Positions 36,984 to 45,213 of a stretch of DNA of 64,000 nucleotides are shown piece after piece (position 1 is the stretch's first letter; each line of letters opens with the position of its first letter). Source of the stretch: Neomoorella carbonis (GTDB taxonomy: Bacteria; Bacillota; DSM-521; Neomoorellales; Neomoorellaceae); NCBI RefSeq assembly GCF_045278715.1, contig NZ_CP136420.1, positions 248,001-312,000 on the forward strand, in the 5' to 3' direction. A program made the position numbers and the translations under genes. A model generated the notes under the pieces. The model did not search any database, had not been told where the DNA came from, and saw only the letters and a list, made by a program, of their open reading frames with translations.

Positions 36984-37370
36984 ATGTTAACTCAAGAAAT
37001 GCGGGAAAGGTTTAGGACAGAAGCATTGGAGCATATTCGCCGGGCCAACATGAAAGAGCATGTCGCCACCGTTATGGCGACGAGAGGTAAAGAAAAGTGG
37101 CCGGTGCGTATTACCTTAATGGCCGGTGAGTATTTCGAGGTCAGCGGGCGTTCCACCAGCATGGATGTTTACCTGGCTGAAACTTATAGCGGCTATCTGG
37201 TTAGTATTCCTAATTTCCAGCGTTGCGGCGTGGTCCCGGGCGATTGCAGCCTTTATGACGTTCAAGAATATATCGGCATTGATAATAAAGTAGACGCCAC
37301 AACCCTGGCCGTGGCATTGAGGTACTTAATAGAAAGCGGGGAAATAGCTAAGGGAAGGAAAAATGTTTGA
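36984..37370 (+). CDS. Hypothetical element protein
   Basis: A 128-residue soluble protein, ATG behind AAAGGGGGAAG. No recognised domain. Overlaps the next gene by 8 bp, so they are likely co-translated. Confidence 0.6.
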   Translation: MLTQEMRERFRTEALEHIRRANMKEHVATVMATRGKEKWPVRITLMAGEYFEVSGRSTSMDVYLAETYSGYLVSIPNFQRCGVVPGDCSLYDVQEYIGIDNKVDATTLAVALRYLIESGEIAKGRKNV

Positions 37371-37674
37371 GCCAGAGTTTATTGAAGTGGAGTTATATAG
37401 AGATGAATGTATATTAGGTTATGATTGGGTGACCATATCTGTTACACAGCATCATGATTGCATTTTTAAGATTGAATTAGTTTATCGATCAGAGGATGAA
37501 GAGAAAGGAGAAATAATTAGGCAGCTACTTTATGAATGTTACAGCGGAAAAGAAAAGGCTATAAAGCAAGCTATAACTATGTTTGATAAATACATTGATG
37601 AAAAAGAAAAGGAGCTTTATGGAGCCCAAAATAACGAGAAAGAAAAAGCTCCCGAAGTAGCGGAGGCAAAATAA
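37363..37674 (+). CDS. Hypothetical acidic element protein
   Basis: A 103-residue protein with a highly charged C-terminus (KEKELYGAQNNEKEKAPEVA). No family recognised. AT-rich codon use unlike the core genome. Confidence 0.55.
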   Translation: MFEPEFIEVELYRDECILGYDWVTISVTQHHDCIFKIELVYRSEDEEKGEIIRQLLYECYSGKEKAIKQAITMFDKYIDEKEKELYGAQNNEKEKAPEVAEAK

Positions 37675-37778
37675 GGCTTGTTTTTTAATTATACCACTGA
37701 TTAACAGGAAAGACAATGAATTTGGCTGGCCGGTTCGTCTGGAGTTCGACTCCAATCGGCACCCAAGATGAATAACCT

Positions 37779-37862
37779 GACTGCTGCCATGTCCGCGACG
37801 GGCTTGGCCCTCGGTACGGGGAGGGAGGGCGACGTGGGAACGGGAGTCGCTTGGCGGCAGGG
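37779..37862. other. Structured GC-rich noncoding segment
   Basis: In the ~210-bp gap without a gene, nested pairings are visible: CTGCTGCC (37781-37788) with GGCGGCAG (37853-37860), GCGAC (37795-37799) with GTCGC (37846-37850), and an inner GCCCTC / GAGGGC or GGGC-TTG-GCCC hairpin. Upstream is the palindrome TGGAGTTCGACTCCA. It could be a replication origin, packaging signal or structured RNA; no known family recognised. Confidence 0.45.
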
Positions 37863-37888
37863 CGGCAGATATGAGGAGCGAGGCTAAT

Positions 37889-38089
37889 ATGACATTTATC
37901 GTAATACGCCACGGTGGGCGATCTTGTGATCGCTGGCGAGAGGTATTTAAAGGGGAGAGCGAGGAAAAAGCACTAGCTATATATGAACGAGAATATGAAA
38001 AGATGCGGCAAGGGGGAGTAATATTACTCGGGCCGCAGGGCGAAATCAAACGAAGGAACTGGGCACCTAGAATAAGGACGAGATGGTAA
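37889..38089 (+). CDS. Small basic hypothetical protein
   Basis: A 66-residue protein (MTFIVIRHGGRSCDRWREVF...), rich in Arg. ATG 37889 follows GAGGAGCGAGG; ATG 37871 is in frame upstream. Its 3' end belongs to a segment duplicated outside attR at 52186-52226. Confidence 0.5.
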   Translation: MTFIVIRHGGRSCDRWREVFKGESEEKALAIYEREYEKMRQGGVILLGPQGEIKRRNWAPRIRTRW

Positions 38090-38112
38090 TTTGGCGCATG
38101 TTGTTTAGAATG
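38072..38112 (+). repeat. Segment duplicated at 52186-52226
   Basis: ATAAGGACGAGATGGTAATT and the following TTGGCGCATGTTGTTTA match 52186-52226 with only a few differences. It spans the end of the small basic gene. Confidence 0.7.
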
Positions 38113-38150
38113 TGACATAAACAAATTATTGAGATAGGGGGTTCAAAATT

Positions 38151-38477
38151 GTGAAACCGCATCAAGAAAATATTAAACATTTACTGGAACTAATACAGGC
38201 TAATCCTGAGTTAAGAATTGTTCCATTGGTAGATACTGAGTGTGTTCCTTCTGATGATTTTAATTCTTGGGTAGCTGATTGGGGCAAAGCAGATATAGAG
38301 TATATTTGGTCAAACATTAACCGAGAAAGAATCTATATCAAATCTGAGGATTTTGACGAGTTGGTGGAAGAAATCTTGGATGAAGCAGAATCCGAAATTA
38401 GCGAAGAGGAAGCTCGTAAACTCGTTGATAACTATGATTGGGAAAAAGTTATAGTTGTTCGCATACATGCGACATAG
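38151..38477 (+). CDS. Hypothetical acidic protein
   Basis: A 108-residue, very acidic protein (DELVEEILDEAESEISEEEA) starting at GTG. No domain recognised; could be a DNA mimic or regulator, but that is only suggested by charge. Confidence 0.5.
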   Translation: MKPHQENIKHLLELIQANPELRIVPLVDTECVPSDDFNSWVADWGKADIEYIWSNINRERIYIKSEDFDELVEEILDEAESEISEEEARKLVDNYDWEKVIVVRIHAT

Positions 38478-38526
38478 TTACACATTCCAAAGATGAAGGG
38501 TAATAAAGACTATTTGAGGTGCCAAG

Positions 38527-39552
38527 ATGTCCAGGAAAAGGAATATATCTACCGATATTTCTACAGATACCAGGGTGGCTGCATTAGCAGAAAAGGCCGG
38601 ACCCTTCGCGGTCCTGGCCTTCACCTGGCTTATTCCCCATGCAGACGACTGGGGAAGATTTACGGCGGACCCCATGGAAATAAAGCTGCAAGTCTTTCCT
38701 GCCTTCAACGTCACAACCAAAGAAATTCAGGATGCTCTACAGGCTATAGCCGATGTAGGGCTTATAACCCTGTACCAGGTTAACGGTAAGCAATATCTGT
38801 CCTTCAAAAACTCATTTTATAAGTACCAGACTTACATACCTGCCGCTAAGAGAAGAGAGGATAAATCCCAATATCCAGCGCCGCCTAATATTAATGAACA
38901 GCGCACAATGCCGCAAAATGCCACTGATTATAATTCAGTGCCGCAAAGTGCCATTGAGCGGCGAGAAATGCCACTCAGTGGACCTTCTCCTTCTCCTTCT
39001 CTTTCTCCTACTCCTTCTCCTTCAGAAACTAACATGGATCTTGATACAGAGATAATAACCCCAGGGGATGAAAAAGAATCTAGGGGGGTGCAGGGGGGAG
39101 AAAATCCGCCTTCGCCTGCGGCTTCGGCGGTTTCTGTCCAGCCGCCGACACATGAGGAAACCGATAAACCCGCTAAAAGCAAAGTACAAGAAGCCTATAC
39201 AGCCGAATTTGAGAATTTCTGGGCTATTTATCCGCGCAAGCTAGAAAAAAGGGCTGCCTATAAAGCTTGGCGGGCCAGGCTTAAAGAAGGTGTCAAGCCA
39301 GATGACTTGATAACTGCTGCCCAAAACTATGCCAAATACTGCCGCCAGAATGGCACTGATGAGCGGTTTATAAAACACGCTTCAACCTTCCTGGGGCCAT
39401 CCAGGCCCTATGAGGACTATCTATCCCCTCCCAGGGCCAGGGCAGAGCCCGGGCAAGGTACTGATATGCCCCTAAGAGCCAGCCCTGATGCCATAGAGCC
39501 CAAAGCCTGGGATACGCTGAGACAATTAGCAAGGAGTGACGAGTATCCATGA
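38527..39552 (+). CDS. DnaD-like phage replication initiator
   Basis: A 341-residue protein. The N-terminus (LAEKAGPFAVLAFTWLIPHADDWGRF, read here as AFTWLIPHADDWGRF) matches phage replisome-organiser/DnaD N-terminal domains with a winged helix. A Ser-Pro repeat linker (~155-175) leads to a C-terminal DnaD-like segment FENFWAIYPRKLEKRAAYKAW and FIKHASTFLGPSRPYEDY. It likely opens the element origin and recruits the loader encoded next. Such theta-type initiators are unusual for filamentous phages. Confidence 0.75.
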   Translation: MSRKRNISTDISTDTRVAALAEKAGPFAVLAFTWLIPHADDWGRFTADPMEIKLQVFPAFNVTTKEIQDALQAIADVGLITLYQVNGKQYLSFKNSFYKYQTYIPAAKRREDKSQYPAPPNINEQRTMPQNATDYNSVPQSAIERREMPLSGPSPSPSLSPTPSPSETNMDLDTEIITPGDEKESRGVQGGENPPSPAASAVSVQPPTHEETDKPAKSKVQEAYTAEFENFWAIYPRKLEKRAAYKAWRARLKEGVKPDDLITAAQNYAKYCRQNGTDERFIKHASTFLGPSRPYEDYLSPPRARAEPGQGTDMPLRASPDAIEPKAWDTLRQLARSDEYP

Positions 39553-40118
39553 CCAGGGAAGAAGCAATTAAAATACTTGCAATACTTTCTGCTGCCTACC
39601 CGAACTTTAATTTACCAAAAGCAACAGGGGAACTTTATATCAAAATGCTGGCCGATATACCTGCAAAGTTAGGAGAAGCCGCGGCCTTGGCCCATATAGC
39701 AGAGTCGCAGTATTATCCAACGGTGGCCGAACTGAGGACTAAAGCCTTAAAATTCGCTACCCAGGATGCTTTACCCCAATCCGGGGAAGCCTGGGGTGAG
39801 GTTATCAGGGAAATCAAGCGCGTGGGAAGCTACGGCACGCCGCAATTTTCCCACGAAGCCATAAAAAAAGCCGTTGACACCGTGGGGTGGAAAAATATTT
39901 GCCTTAGCACGGACCCGGGCGTAGAACGGGCGCACTTCATGCGGATCTATGAACAATACCGCGCCAGGGAGCAGGAGCAAGCTTTATTGCCAGCAAAGGT
40001 TAAAGAACTCATAACGGGAACCGTAAAGCAATTACCTGCTGCCGGCAGGGGGAGCGACCTTAACCCTGTTACGGAAATATTGCCCAGGGCGGTAGGAACT
40101 GAGTATGGTGGGCCTTAA
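39549..40118 (+). CDS. Replicative helicase loader/inhibitor-like protein
   Basis: A 189-residue protein with N-terminal MTREEAIKILAILSAAYPNF, as in the 'loader and inhibitor of G40P' family of phage helicase loaders. It overlaps the initiator by 4 bp. Likely delivers host DnaB/DnaC helicase. Confidence rests on the N-terminal pattern and context. Confidence 0.65.
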   Translation: MTREEAIKILAILSAAYPNFNLPKATGELYIKMLADIPAKLGEAAALAHIAESQYYPTVAELRTKALKFATQDALPQSGEAWGEVIREIKRVGSYGTPQFSHEAIKKAVDTVGWKNICLSTDPGVERAHFMRIYEQYRAREQEQALLPAKVKELITGTVKQLPAAGRGSDLNPVTEILPRAVGTEYGGP

Positions 40119-40203
40119 TTTGACAGTTTTATTTATCTTGTCACAGCAAAATACCCTGAGCGAGGTTGGTTAAAACTTAAACTCTCTTTGGAGGGATAAT
40201 TAT

Positions 40204-40488
40204 ATGCCCTTAACCAATTACGACTACCTGTTAAAAAACTATGACTTCCTGAGCCCGGAACAACAGCGCATGATAGACAAGTTTATCTCGTTGCTGCCAG
40301 AGCGCGAACAATATTTCGCTAAAAGAAAATACGTAGATAGCGCCACTTATGAGCAGATAGCGGAAGAAATGTCTTATACGGTGAGGACCATTTACCATAT
40401 ACGCCAGCGGGTACTGGAAAAGCTAAAGGTTTATGTGGTAAGCCGCGAAAATGAGATTTTAGCCCGGACGATGAGGAAGATAGTCTAA
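40204..40488 (+). CDS. Sigma-70 region 4-like / ArpU-type regulator
   Basis: A 94-residue protein with an HTH of sigma region-4 type (SATYEQIAEEMSYTVRTIYH, IRQRVLEKLKVYV). Located between replication and structural modules, the place where phages carry late-transcription activators. Hairpin AGGCCGCCGCCGGCCTTTTC follows the stop. Confidence 0.7.
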   Translation: MPLTNYDYLLKNYDFLSPEQQRMIDKFISLLPEREQYFAKRKYVDSATYEQIAEEMSYTVRTIYHIRQRVLEKLKVYVVSRENEILARTMRKIV

Positions 40489-40571
40489 TAAGGCCGCCGC
40501 CGGCCTTTTCATTTTTTCTTCATTGTTTTTCTGTCAATCATGGCTTATTTTGTAAGCAAGGGGTGGCATTG

Positions 40572-40727
40572 ATGGAATATTTAGTACAGACGCCCCACGG
40601 ATTATTCAAGGTTCTCCAGCAGTTAAGCTACGGCGATATGATTATCGGCGGCCTGCTTGCCCTGATACTGGCCGTAGTGAGTTTTAAGGTGATCTACGAC
40701 ATAGCAGACCGGGAGGGCTTTATCTGA
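40572..40727 (+). CDS. 51-residue one-helix membrane protein
   Basis: MEYLVQTPHGLFKVLQQLSY then a hydrophobic helix (IIGGLLALILAVVSF) and a charged tail. GTG and stop overlap the next gene (TGATG). Size and topology fit an inovirus minor coat protein; no sequence family recognised. Confidence 0.6.
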   Translation: MEYLVQTPHGLFKVLQQLSYGDMIIGGLLALILAVVSFKVIYDIADREGFI

Positions 40728-40843
40728 TGTGGCAGATAATACCCGGTCATTCGCTGGTAGCAATATACGGCATGGCCTTTCTGGCGCCGTTTGCCACCTT
40801 GTACCTGGTGCTAAGGTTAGCGGGGTGGTGGCGTGGATTATAA
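40727..40843 (+). CDS. 38-residue one-helix membrane protein
   Basis: MWQIIPGHSLVAIYGMAFLA with a basic tail (WWRGL). Starts within the stop of the previous gene (TGATG) and overlaps the next by 11 bp. Probable minor virion component. Confidence 0.55.
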   Translation: MWQIIPGHSLVAIYGMAFLAPFATLYLVLRLAGWWRGL

Positions 40844-40955
40844 CTTCGCCTACACCGTAATGTGGTTTTTCAGCAATCCCTGGATGATTAAAGCCGTATT
40901 CTTTACCATAACAGGGTTATCTTTGCTGGCGATGGGCCTGGTCCTGTTAAGGTAG
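40833..40955 (+). CDS. 40-residue one-helix membrane protein
   Basis: GTG start behind GGGGTGGTGG. N-terminal polar/aromatic segment, then a helix (FFTITGLSLLAMGLVLL) ending in Arg. Probable minor coat protein, by size and position. Confidence 0.5.
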   Translation: MDYNFAYTVMWFFSNPWMIKAVFFTITGLSLLAMGLVLLR

Positions 40956-40967
40956 GAGGGGTGAGGG

Positions 40968-41120
40968 ATGTCCTTTAACGTAGATATGAGCGAAGTATAT
41001 CACCAGTTTGCCAATGTTTTCGGCAGCCTCACGCCTTTGCTCTGGCCCTTCATAGGTGCTTTGTTAGCCCTTTTCGTATTTGGTGGGTTAATTATGATCT
41101 TCCGCCATTACGCCAGGTAA
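40968..41120 (+). CDS. 50-residue coat-like protein (paralogue 1)
   Basis: Acidic N-terminus (MSFNVDMSEVYHQF), NVFGSLTPLLWPFIGALLA helix and a basic end (RHYAR): the acidic-hydrophobic-basic order of filamentous phage coat proteins. Shares the F-x-SL-P-LL---G--LA pattern with the next two genes. GGAGGGGTGAGG site. Confidence 0.65.
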   Translation: MSFNVDMSEVYHQFANVFGSLTPLLWPFIGALLALFVFGGLIMIFRHYAR

Positions 41121-41133
41121 GGGCGGTGGTTAG

Positions 41134-41307
41134 ATGCCACAATGGCAGCTTAATTACGATATTAGCTTGTTTTACCAGTCATTTGTTAATAGCTTTTATT
41201 CCATCTGGCCTATCCTGGCTGCTGCCATAGGAATAGCGTTAGCAACGCTGTTACTTGAGGGGATTGTTAATGCGTTTAGAAAATTTATCGAGGATCACCG
41301 GGGATAG
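41134..41307 (+). CDS. 57-residue coat-like protein (paralogue 2)
   Basis: FYQSFVNSFYSIWPILAAAI core aligned with paralogues 1 and 3, then a helix and a charged tail (RKFIEDHRG). Ribosome site GGGCGG is weak. Probable virion protein. Confidence 0.6.
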   Translation: MPQWQLNYDISLFYQSFVNSFYSIWPILAAAIGIALATLLLEGIVNAFRKFIEDHRG

Positions 41308-41360
41308 CCTACCGTCCTTCGGGCGGATAGCTATAAATTACACCTATATGGGAGGTATAA

Positions 41361-41516
41361 ATGATGAGTCTTAATATTGTTCCTACCGATGTTTTGCAGT
41401 ATATAGGCGAGGTGTTTGGCAGTCTTTGGCCGTTACTAGCTATAGGCCTGGGCATCATGGCCACTCCTCTGGTTATCGGGGCCGCCAAGACCGTCTTCTC
41501 TCGCCGCCGGGCTTAA
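41361..41516 (+). CDS. 51-residue coat-like protein, candidate major coat protein
   Basis: IGEVFGSLWPLLAIGLGIMA core, second helix part and a basic C-terminus (FSRRRA) for DNA contact. It has the best ribosome site of the set (GGGAGG) and is followed at once by a long perfect hairpin, the arrangement that makes the major coat message abundant in filamentous phages. No signal peptide, as in Pf3-type coats. Confidence 0.65.
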   Translation: MMSLNIVPTDVLQYIGEVFGSLWPLLAIGLGIMATPLVIGAAKTVFSRRRA

Positions 41517-41527
41517 TCCTTACGAAG

Positions 41528-41570
41528 TAATGCTATAAAGAGCCCTTTGATAGGGCTCTTTATAGCATTA
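41528..41570 (+). terminator. 18-bp perfect hairpin after the coat genes
   Basis: TAATGCTATAAAGAGCCC pairs perfectly with GGGCTCTTTATAGCATTA around a 7-nt loop. There is no T-run beyond, but the 3' arm includes TTTATA. It may terminate, protect the coat mRNA 3' end, or be a packaging hairpin on ssDNA. Confidence 0.7.
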
Positions 41571-41595
41571 CAGCCTTTCTCAGGAGTAAGGGTCA

Positions 41596-42738
41596 ATGAT
41601 ACTTTTAGCAATCATCACTCTCTTTTATTTCTATCACCTGGTATGGCTTTTCATCTCTCTGGCAATTACTAGGACGCCACCGACCAGGCCGGCGGGAGAG
41701 GGGAAAAGCCGCTTTGCCGTTTTGTTTCCGGCCCATAATGAAGAAAGAGTTATTGCCGCCTCTATAGCCTCAGTTAAAAACTGCCGTTACCCTAAAGAGT
41801 TATTCGACGTTTACGTTATAGCCGATAATTGCACCGATAGGACCGCCGCACTTGCCCGGCAGGCAGGGGCGATAGCCCTGGAAAGGCAAGACCCCAACCG
41901 TGGAAAACAACATGCCCTTAAATGGGCTTTTAATGCGATAGACCTTGAAAAGTATGATGCGGTAGTTATTCTGGATGCAGATAACCGGGTAGACCCTGGA
42001 TTTTTAAGCACCCTGGATAGTGAACTCCAGAAGGGTCATAAAGTAGTGCAAGGGTATTTAGAAACCCTTAACCCTAACGATAGCTGGATAACAGCCAACT
42101 ACGCCTATATGTTCTGGTACATATGCCGGCTGAATATGGCCCGGTCATTAATGGGCCTATCAAGCTGGCTGGCCGGGACAGGTTTCTGCATCAGCACGGA
42201 GGTTATAAAGCGCATCGGCTGGCAGGTGGAAACCCTGACGGATGACGTGGAATATACTTGCCAGCTAATCCTTGCCGGCGAAAGGATTAAATTTGCTCCC
42301 GGAGCCGTGGTATATGACCAGAAGCCGCAGTTACTGGGAAACTCAATGCGGCAAAGGTTAAGGTGGATAAGGGGCCAGACCCAGGTAACTATGAGGTACT
42401 TGCCCCGCCTGGCGGTCCAGGCGGTAAGGGCCTTGCTGGCCGGGAAGCCAGCGGCAGCTATCCAGGCTATGGACGGCATAATGTGGGTGCCCATGCATCT
42501 GGTGGTCCTGGCCTCAGCCGGGATGTCCCTGGCCCTGTTCGGGTGGCAGTACCTTTTGAGTGTCCTGGTGACGGCGCCAATAATGTTTATACTGCCGATG
42601 GTAGCAGAACGGGTAAAAAACGGCCGGGCCTGGGTTTACCTGGTAACCGCCGGGGCCTTCTTCTTCACCTGGCTGCCGGTTACGGCTTATGGGGTGGTGA
42701 CTTGTGGAGAAAAAAGCTGGTGGCGGACGCCGCATTAA
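41596..42738 (+). CDS. Membrane-bound family-2 glycosyltransferase
   Basis: A 380-residue GT2: N-terminal helix, VLFPAHNEERVIAASIASV, ILDADNRVDP (DxD), LTDDVEYT and the QxxRW-type RQRLRWIRGQ, then 3-4 C-terminal helices. Resembles processive/cellulose-synthase-like GTs. In a virus it could glycosylate coat or host surface sugars, for example to block superinfection. Overlaps the next gene by 35 bp. Confidence 0.85.
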   Translation: MILLAIITLFYFYHLVWLFISLAITRTPPTRPAGEGKSRFAVLFPAHNEERVIAASIASVKNCRYPKELFDVYVIADNCTDRTAALARQAGAIALERQDPNRGKQHALKWAFNAIDLEKYDAVVILDADNRVDPGFLSTLDSELQKGHKVVQGYLETLNPNDSWITANYAYMFWYICRLNMARSLMGLSSWLAGTGFCISTEVIKRIGWQVETLTDDVEYTCQLILAGERIKFAPGAVVYDQKPQLLGNSMRQRLRWIRGQTQVTMRYLPRLAVQAVRALLAGKPAAAIQAMDGIMWVPMHLVVLASAGMSLALFGWQYLLSVLVTAPIMFILPMVAERVKNGRAWVYLVTAGAFFFTWLPVTAYGVVTCGEKSWWRTPH

Positions 42739-44572
42739 CAAGAATATGGTGATATGCTTCCAAAGGGCTCTACTCTTATTGGGGCTATTGTTGATATTTC
42801 CCTCTCTTTCCTTTGCCGCAACTCCTTTGCATGATAAACCCCCGGGTACCATTATTACATTTTCCGGCAAGCAGTGGATGATTCTTGACCAGAAGCCAGA
42901 CGGCACCACATACATCATTCTGAACTCCAATGATGGTAACAGGGCTTTCGATCCTGATAACACCCAGTTATTCGACCCCCTCGACACGAACAATATAGGC
43001 TACTACCTGAATAACACTTTTTACAACAGTCTATCTCAAAAGGATTTAATAGTTAGTCACTCGTGGGATAGAAAATACCAGGATGGCAGTGGCAGCCAGC
43101 CGAATGTAACGTGTAAAATCGCTCTACTTAGCTACGCAGAATACAATGCCTATCGTTCCCTATTTCCTGCCAACGGTACCGGATATGGGTGGTGGTTGAG
43201 AACTTGTTATACCGGCTACTTAGGCTACGTGGCGATCATCCATGCGAATGGTAACCTGGGCAACGCCCTCGCCAACAATACTGTTTTTGGAGTGCGTCCC
43301 GCTTTGTATCTTAAATCTGGACTCATAGTATCTGATACAAATGAAGTTATCGATCCTGCCTCTCCTCCAGCACCTCCGACAGGCCTTTCTGCCACGGCCG
43401 CCGGGCCGAACCAGATTCAATTGACCTGGCAACCTAACACCGAACCGAACCTGGCAGGTTATATTATCTACCGTGACTATGTAGAAATAGCCAGGGTGGG
43501 GGCTAATGCAACCAGTTATATTGATAGCAACGTTCAGCCAAATACGACCTACACTTATGGGATTAAGGCTTATAATACTTCCGGTGTGGAAAGCGGTATA
43601 AGCAATGCGGCAACGGTTAATACTCCCCCGCCGCCTACTCCGGCTACTCCAAATTCCCTTACAGCCACGGTCATAGGACCTACCCAGGTAACATTAACCT
43701 GGCAACCAAATACCGAGCCGGACCTTGCCGGATATATCATCTACCGTGACTATGTGGAGATAGCCAGGGTGGGGGCAGGGGAGACCAGCTATACTGATAC
43801 CGGCTTGAGCCCTAATACTTCTTATACTTACGGCATCAGGGCCTATAATATTTGGGATGTTACCAGTGATATGAGCAACGCGGCTACAGTAACTACGCCA
43901 CAATTTATAGTATCTACACCCCAGGGATTAACGGCCACAGCTATTTCCTATAATCAGGTCCAGCTTACCTGGCAGCCCAACACGGATCCCGGCCTTGCTG
44001 GCTATATAATTTATCGGGATTATGTGGAGATAGCCAGGGTAGGACCTTCAGAGACCAGTTACTTAGATAACGGTGTCCAACCAAATACTACTTACATTTA
44101 TGGGATAAAGGCCTATTCTACTAGTGGCTTCATTTCCGATATTAGCAATGCCGCCACCGTGACCACGCCGGCCTCGCCTAAGCCGGTTGTGACGGCCAGG
44201 GTGGACGGCAGGACCATTAAAATATCCTGGACAAGTTCCGGGAGCGGCTACACCTACAAGGTGCTGGTAAATGATCAAGAAGTCAATACCACCGACGGAG
44301 CGACTTATAACTATACGGCCAGCAATCCCGGATATTACACGGTCCAGGTAGTGGCCGTGGCTCCATCGGGGGAGCAGTACCCATCAGATAAGGTAGGAGT
44401 GACTATATCCTCCATTACAACCCCCGGCGCCTCACAAATGGCCAGCGACTTAATTTCGAATATGGGAATGGTAATGGTCCCGACAGGTGGTCTGCTGGCC
44501 CTGTATTTCGGCCTTAAAGCCTCTCCATTCCTGATTGAAGCCATAAAAGCCTTTATTGCAAGGAGGTTGTAG
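42704..44572 (+). CDS. Secreted DUF6273 + triple FN3 protein, candidate adhesion (pIII-like) protein
   Basis: A 622-residue exported protein. Signal peptide ALLLLGLLLIFPSLSFA (~residues 22-40), a C-type-lectin-like DUF6273 domain (~50-215; WWLRTCYTGYLGYVAII and GVRPALYLKSGL), three fibronectin-III repeats of ~90 residues each with near-identical LAGYIIYRDYVEIARVG, a fourth Ig-like segment, and a C-terminal transmembrane helix with a basic tail. Receptor-binding head plus membrane anchor mimics filamentous phage pIII. The frame opens at GTG 42704; ATG 42746 is an alternative. Confidence 0.75.
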   Translation: MEKKAGGGRRINKNMVICFQRALLLLGLLLIFPSLSFAATPLHDKPPGTIITFSGKQWMILDQKPDGTTYIILNSNDGNRAFDPDNTQLFDPLDTNNIGYYLNNTFYNSLSQKDLIVSHSWDRKYQDGSGSQPNVTCKIALLSYAEYNAYRSLFPANGTGYGWWLRTCYTGYLGYVAIIHANGNLGNALANNTVFGVRPALYLKSGLIVSDTNEVIDPASPPAPPTGLSATAAGPNQIQLTWQPNTEPNLAGYIIYRDYVEIARVGANATSYIDSNVQPNTTYTYGIKAYNTSGVESGISNAATVNTPPPPTPATPNSLTATVIGPTQVTLTWQPNTEPDLAGYIIYRDYVEIARVGAGETSYTDTGLSPNTSYTYGIRAYNIWDVTSDMSNAATVTTPQFIVSTPQGLTATAISYNQVQLTWQPNTDPGLAGYIIYRDYVEIARVGPSETSYLDNGVQPNTTYIYGIKAYSTSGFISDISNAATVTTPASPKPVVTARVDGRTIKISWTSSGSGYTYKVLVNDQEVNTTDGATYNYTASNPGYYTVQVVAVAPSGEQYPSDKVGVTISSITTPGASQMASDLISNMGMVMVPTGGLLALYFGLKASPFLIEAIKAFIARRL

Positions 44573-44574
44573 CC

Positions 44575-45213
44575 GTGATAAAAAAAGTAATTGTGGCCGC
44601 CGTTATCTGGACGGCCACTTTTAATATACTGGCAGGCGCGGCAATAGCCAGCCCTGCCGCGCCTGTTATAAAAGTGGCTACTATTACCCAGGTGAAGCCG
44701 CAGGAAATAGACTGCCAGGGCATAAAACAGCCCCAAAATATAGCTGAAGTTGATGTTAAAAAGCCTGAAGTAACTTATAGCCCTCAAGGAATACAAATAA
44801 CATACTTCTCCAGGCCATCATTACCGCAGAAAATGGGAGAGCAAATACAGCAATGGATCTCCTGGGCTGCCGAAAAGGTGGGCATTAAAGCCTCCTGGCT
44901 GAAGGCGGTTGCCCTGGCCGAGTCAGGGGGTAATCATAATACCGTTTCTCCTGCCGGGGCAGTGGGGGTAATGCAGCTTATGCCGGCAACCGCCAAGTCC
45001 CTGGGGGTTAACCCTTATAATCCGCAGGAAAACATCCTGGGCGGGGCCATGTACCTCCGGCAACAGTTGGACCAGTTTGGCAACCTCCCCCTGGCCCTGG
45101 CCGCCTATAACGCCGGCCCCGGGGCGGTCAAGCAGTATGGAGGTATACCGCCGTTTAAAGAAACTGTTAGCTATATAGCCAGGGTAATGGAGATTATTGG
45201 GGGCGAAAAGTAA
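44575..45213 (+). CDS. Lytic transglycosylase (SLT family)
   Basis: A 212-residue exported muramidase: signal peptide, then an SLT domain with ALAESGGNHNTVSPAGAVGV (catalytic Glu in AESGG), MQLMPATAKSLGVNPYNP and LALAAYNAGPGAVKQYGG. Would open peptidoglycan for virion entry or exit. GTG start 2 bp after the FN3 gene. Confidence 0.9.
   Translation: MIKKVIVAAVIWTATFNILAGAAIASPAAPVIKVATITQVKPQEIDCQGIKQPQNIAEVDVKKPEVTYSPQGIQITYFSRPSLPQKMGEQIQQWISWAAEKVGIKASWLKAVALAESGGNHNTVSPAGAVGVMQLMPATAKSLGVNPYNPQENILGGAMYLRQQLDQFGNLPLALAAYNAGPGAVKQYGGIPPFKETVSYIARVMEIIGGEK

Noticed and set aside
37720..37765. tRNA 3' half or tRNA gene around TTCGACTCC
   Set aside because: The T-arm does not pair correctly around the TTCGACT loop and no acceptor or anticodon arm is present; it is just a palindrome.
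43380..44170. Diversity-generating retroelement target repeats
   Set aside because: The near-identical segments are FN3 coding repeats; no reverse transcriptase or template repeat is present in the window, although the DUF6273 fold is of a lectin type.
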